A stretch of 64,000 nt of DNA, taken from Brumimicrobium aurantiacum (lineage in GTDB: Bacteria > Bacteroidota > Bacteroidia > Flavobacteriales_D > Crocinitomicaceae). This document shows positions 60,826-64,000 of this stretch, one piece after another; within the stretch, counting starts at the first letter, position 1, and each line of letters starts with the position of its first letter. The stretch is from contig NZ_QURB01000008.1 of NCBI RefSeq assembly GCF_003402975.1, forward strand, positions 62,001-126,000, read 5' to 3'. The notes below the pieces were generated by a model. The model worked only from the letters and a program-made list of their open reading frames with translations. It did no database searches and had not been told where the DNA came from. The translations under genes were made by a program, and so were the position numbers.

Positions 60826-62502
60826 TTACTTCTTTTGAATAATCTGATTTAAAAATTTCTCTGTAATTAAGTAGGTTGGTTTTACCCCTGTTAACCCAAG
60901 TCCACCAGAGGCTAAAGTACTTCCCGTTTCCAATGGATTGTCTGATGCATAATACGCATACCTTACTTTTAGATCAGGACTCACACTTTTTCTAATTAAA
61001 GAAGCGGCTTGAATTGCTTTTTGATAATGTGCCCCTTCCATCTCAAGGCCTACCACATTCCAAGTTGACTTTTTAAAATAAGTCAACATTTCTTTATTCT
61101 GTAATGACGTTCCCAGAACAGTGATCATATGACCATCACTTGCTTCGATTTCTTCCTTTTCAAAATCAGCTAAAGTCAATTCATTCTCAAATGGATAGTT
61201 GTCCGTTGTGCCTTCAAAAATATGGGCTTGTGGAATCATTATATCTCCTTTGTTTCCTTTTAAGATCCCAGCTTTTCCCATAATTGAAACTGAATCAACA
61301 TCGAGTTTAACTGTTCCGTTTTTTCCTTTTTTATAGGGTTTCAATAACTCATCCATGGTCTCAAAGGCTTGTTCTCCAAAAGCGTAATCCATCACAATGA
61401 TTACGTCGTTACTTGATTCAGCAAGGTCGGAAAGGTAGCTTTTACTCAAGTCCATTTTCGATAAGTCAAAAATTTGAACATCTATATTTGTTCCAGAAAC
61501 ATCTTTGAGGTAGGTCATTCCTTGTTGAGCCGCTAGTTCACTAATTTGGTTCCTGTCCTCCCTATTTTGTGGCTGACTTAAACGTTCAAATACTTCAATT
61601 TTATTGAGTTTCTCCTTTTGATTCGTAATGGTTTGTTTACTGAATAAATAATTCATCACACTGTGCATATTCGCACTGATAATGTGAATTGGTCGGTCAA
61701 TAATATCTTGATCCTCAAGTTCTTTTTTGATCCGATTTGCCCAGCGTTCACCATGCATGTGATGGCCTGTTCTTTCGCGTAAAACCGGACTAAATAAAAT
61801 GATGCGTTTGTTGATTTCTAATACTTCTTCAATCGCTAATTTTCCAAGCCAATATATAACTTTTAATAAGCGGTTAGGCTTCTCCTTCGTCGCTAGGGCT
61901 TTATGTATTGCGAGAACTTCTTGGAATGTTCTTCCCAAAATATTTGCACAATGGAACATGGCAACTTCCAATTCATCATTAGAAATTTCTTCTTGTAGTA
62001 TCACCTTTTCAAATTTTAACCATTCGCTGGTCAATGATCCGGTATCATTGATTACTGCACGGTTTGCAATTTTATGTGATTCAATAAATAAGAAAGTAAG
62101 ATGGGTAAGAATATCATAAATATCCGATCGACCACGGGTAATTTCAACATTCATTTGGTCTTTATCAATTCGGTAACAGTTTCTTCTTCTTTTGGGAGGT
62201 ACAATGGGTTGAATGTTTGATAATTGATAACCTTCATCTCCCGTTAAATTGATAATTGGACATTCTTCAATGCCGTGTGGTAGTCGATCCAGCACATATA
62301 GAAGTCCGCTCAACTCAACTTTGTCTTCACCAATAGAGCCATATATTTCTGGTTGCAAAGCTAAAAGTCCTTCTCTTAAAGTGGTTCCTGAAATTCCCAT
62401 TGGTTTATAGAAACCGCGGTTAAATAAATGACGCATTGCAATATAAATACGTTCTATGGCTTGGGTTGCTTCTTGTGCTTTTGTGCGCTTTGTTTCATTC
62501 AT
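60826..62502 (-). CDS. DUF6909-like protein with nucleoside-phosphorylase-like C-terminal motifs
   Basis: 558 residues, soluble. I recognise it only tentatively as a DUF6909-type Bacteroidota protein. The N-terminal part (1-250) is helical with GISGTTLREGLLALQPEIYG and a LSGLLYVLDRLP segment. The C-terminal part (about 400-558) carries short motifs resembling the purine nucleoside phosphorylase / MTA-SAH nucleosidase fold: MGKAGILKGNKGDIMIP, VVGLEMEGAHYQ (484-495) and YAYYASDNP with Asp521. A middle region has IIVMDYAFGEQAFE. The neighbour ahcY makes adenosine, which fits a nucleoside link, but no activity is shown. Confidence 0.55.
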   Translation of the reverse strand: MNETKRTKAQEATQAIERIYIAMRHLFNRGFYKPMGISGTTLREGLLALQPEIYGSIGEDKVELSGLLYVLDRLPHGIEECPIINLTGDEGYQLSNIQPIVPPKRRRNCYRIDKDQMNVEITRGRSDIYDILTHLTFLFIESHKIANRAVINDTGSLTSEWLKFEKVILQEEISNDELEVAMFHCANILGRTFQEVLAIHKALATKEKPNRLLKVIYWLGKLAIEEVLEINKRIILFSPVLRERTGHHMHGERWANRIKKELEDQDIIDRPIHIISANMHSVMNYLFSKQTITNQKEKLNKIEVFERLSQPQNREDRNQISELAAQQGMTYLKDVSGTNIDVQIFDLSKMDLSKSYLSDLAESSNDVIIVMDYAFGEQAFETMDELLKPYKKGKNGTVKLDVDSVSIMGKAGILKGNKGDIMIPQAHIFEGTTDNYPFENELTLADFEKEEIEASDGHMITVLGTSLQNKEMLTYFKKSTWNVVGLEMEGAHYQKAIQAASLIRKSVSPDLKVRYAYYASDNPLETGSTLASGGLGLTGVKPTYLITEKFLNQIIQKK

Positions 62503-62898
62503 ATATTGTATATTTTTTTTGTTCTCAATTTAAGAATTGCTAACGAATATAATGAAAAGGCTGGTTTTTTGGATGTTAAGTTTGTATTAAGTTGGGTGGG
62601 GAAGGGAGGAAGTGTTAGATAATATGTTGGTGAATTATGAATAAAGAGTGTTCGCTCTTAAAACTCCTCAACAATTTTTTATCTATGCTACACCTATGTG
62701 CATCTCTGTGAAAAGATTCTTCTTCCTCTGTGTAAAAATAAGTGACACAGTCACAACACAATGTTGTACTTTAGAAGACTTATAAATATCGCTAAGGGAT
62801 TTAATAATGGCTTAGTATCATTCTTCTTAATAACCTTTACAAAACTCCTGCGAATCTTCATGTAATTTTCTATTTTTGCAGAAGTCAAAATTATATCA
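62503..62898. other. 396-bp divergent intergenic region before asnS
   Basis: It holds no gene. It contains a CTCTGTG-rich stretch (about 62703-62737) and GTGACACAGTCAC (62742-62754), a short imperfect palindrome, then the -7 box of asnS at 62871-62878. No promoter box for the DUF6909-like gene is clear. Confidence 0.5.
62871..62878 (+). promoter_or_regulatory. -7 box (TATTTTTG) for asnS
   Basis: Exact TAnnTTTG, 20 bases before the ATG at 62899. Confidence 0.5.
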
Positions 62899-64000
62899 AT
62901 GAAACATACAAAAATTAAAGCGTTATTGGAGTCGTCTGAAGTAGGCGAAAAGGTTATTGTTAAAGGTTGGGTAAGGGCTTTTCGAAGCAATCGTTTTATC
63001 CAAATTAATGATGGTTCAACAATCAATAATATCCAAGCAGTAATTGAATATGAAAATTTTGATGAAGCCATCTTAAAAAAGATTAGTACTGCTGCTGCTG
63101 TTGAAGTTCGTGGAACTTTAGTGGCCTCTCAAGGTAAAGGTCAAGCAGTAGAAGTTTCTGTTGAAGAAGTAGAGATTCTTGGAGAAGCAAATCCAGATGA
63201 TGTTCAAAAGACGGTAATGCAACCTAAAAAGCACAAATTAGAATTTTTACGTGAGCAAGCGCACTTGCGTTTCAGAACGAATACATTCGGGGCGGTGTTT
63301 AGAATTCGTCACGGATTAACATTCGCGATTCACAAATTCTTTAATGATAAAGGATTTTATAACTTACATACCCCAATTTTAACTTCTTCTGATGCAGAAG
63401 GTGCAGGAGAAATGTTCCGCGTAACAAACTTCGATTTAAATAATGTTCCTAAAACAGAAGATGGAAAAGTTGATTTTAGTCAGGACTTTTTCGACAAGCC
63501 TGTAAACTTAACTGTTTCTGGTCAGTTGGAAGCAGAACTTGGAGCTTTGGCTTTGGGTCAGGTTTATACATTTGGACCAACATTTAGAGCTGAAAACTCT
63601 AACACATCTCGTCACTTGGCCGAATTTTGGATGATTGAACCAGAGGTTGCTTTTAATGACTTGAAAGACAACATGGACTTGACGGAAGAATTCTTGAAGT
63701 ATTTGTCGAACTATGTTTTAGAGAATTATGTAGACGATGTTAAATTCTTAAATGACCGTGATGCTCAAGAACAAAAATCGAAACCAGAGAAGGACAGAAA
63801 TCCATTAACTTTAATTGAACGTTTAGAATTTGTTGCCAACAATGAATTTAAACGTATCACATATACTGAAGCAATTCAAATTCTTAGAAATTCTAAGCCA
63901 TTCAAAAAGAAGAAATTCAAGTTTGATGTAGAATGGGGAGTAGATTTGCACTCTGAGCACGAGCGTTATTTAGTAGAAAAAGAATTCAAGTGCCCTGTGA
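62899..64000 (+). CDS. asnS: Asparaginyl-tRNA synthetase (5' part)
   Basis: The frame is open from ATG 62899 to the window end, giving about 367 residues of roughly 480. The N-terminal anticodon-binding OB fold starts MKHTKIKALL, with VIVKGWVRAFRSNRF and FIQINDGS. The class II catalytic core follows with FRIRHGLTFAIHKFF, TPILTSSDAEGAGEMF and motif 2 in FGPTFRAENSNTSRHLAEFW. The SSDAEGAGEMF wording and the separate insert mark AsnRS rather than AspRS. It charges tRNA-Asn. Motif 3 would lie beyond the window. Confidence 0.95.
   Translation, partial: MKHTKIKALLESSEVGEKVIVKGWVRAFRSNRFIQINDGSTINNIQAVIEYENFDEAILKKISTAAAVEVRGTLVASQGKGQAVEVSVEEVEILGEANPDDVQKTVMQPKKHKLEFLREQAHLRFRTNTFGAVFRIRHGLTFAIHKFFNDKGFYNLHTPILTSSDAEGAGEMFRVTNFDLNNVPKTEDGKVDFSQDFFDKPVNLTVSGQLEAELGALALGQVYTFGPTFRAENSNTSRHLAEFWMIEPEVAFNDLKDNMDLTEEFLKYLSNYVLENYVDDVKFLNDRDAQEQKSKPEKDRNPLTLIERLEFVANNEFKRITYTEAIQILRNSKPFKKKKFKFDVEWGVDLHSEHERYLVEKEFKCPV

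Noticed and set aside
62695-62760. CTCTGTG-rich stretch with GTGACACAGTCAC as a regulator site or tandem repeat
   Set aside because: The units are irregular and the palindrome is short; nothing ties it to a gene beyond chance.
62751-63071. 106-residue frame on the minus strand over the start of asnS
   Set aside because: It lies antisense to the strongly recognisable asnS N-terminus and has no family-like sequence.

Overview
The window looks like chromosomal DNA from an AT-rich member of the Bacteroidota, most likely order Flavobacteriales. The evidence is several proteins with type IX secretion (T9SS) C-terminal sorting domains, a TonB-dependent receptor with a carboxypeptidase-like N-domain, TAnnTTTG promoter boxes, and gene orders typical of the phylum (panC / short glycogen synthase / DUF4270 / glmS; ftsX / DUF3098 / truB / queA). 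The species cannot be fixed from sequence reading alone. I found no tRNA, rRNA, CRISPR array, transposase or prophage.

Layout. 1-5000 is a phosphate locus: the end of a Na+/phosphate symporter with a PhoU domain, a phosphate-selective porin, and a PhoB/PhoR-like pair. A decayed sialidase-like gene lies between them. 5091-11057 holds an acyltransferase, a YwqK-like lipoprotein, dnaG, an MscS channel and a membrane LytTR regulator. 11098-15082 (minus) holds a beta-barrel protein, an esterase lipoprotein, recJ and rnhA. 15321-21886 is a TetR-controlled RND efflux operon. 22120-28721 holds a glycosyltransferase, a PLP decarboxylase, T9SS-exported proteins and a broken T9SS gene. 28858-37854 holds a TonB receptor, an ABC/HlyD/TolC export operon whose ATPase motifs are degenerate, and a peptide-binding lipoprotein. 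38047-47457 holds methylmalonyl-CoA epimerase, a HAD phosphatase, a YceI protein, then ftsX-DUF3098-truB-(DUF389 fusion)-queA, ispD, metF and a small secreted protein. 47526-49071 is a T9SS gene bracketed by an exact 133-bp repeat. 49170-55520 holds riboflavin synthase, panC, the short glycogen synthase, DUF4270, glmS and an SDR. 55810-64000 holds a large CotH-type T9SS protein, ahcY, a DUF6909-like protein and the start of asnS.

Most of the window is housekeeping or envelope biology. The less explained parts are the dispersed hairpin repeats at gene ends, the 133-bp repeat pair, the degenerate ABC exporter, the DAGK-like/DUF389 fusion, and the phosphorylase-like tail of the DUF6909 protein next to ahcY. 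I did not find a clear-cut new multi-gene system; these are the best candidates for follow-up.
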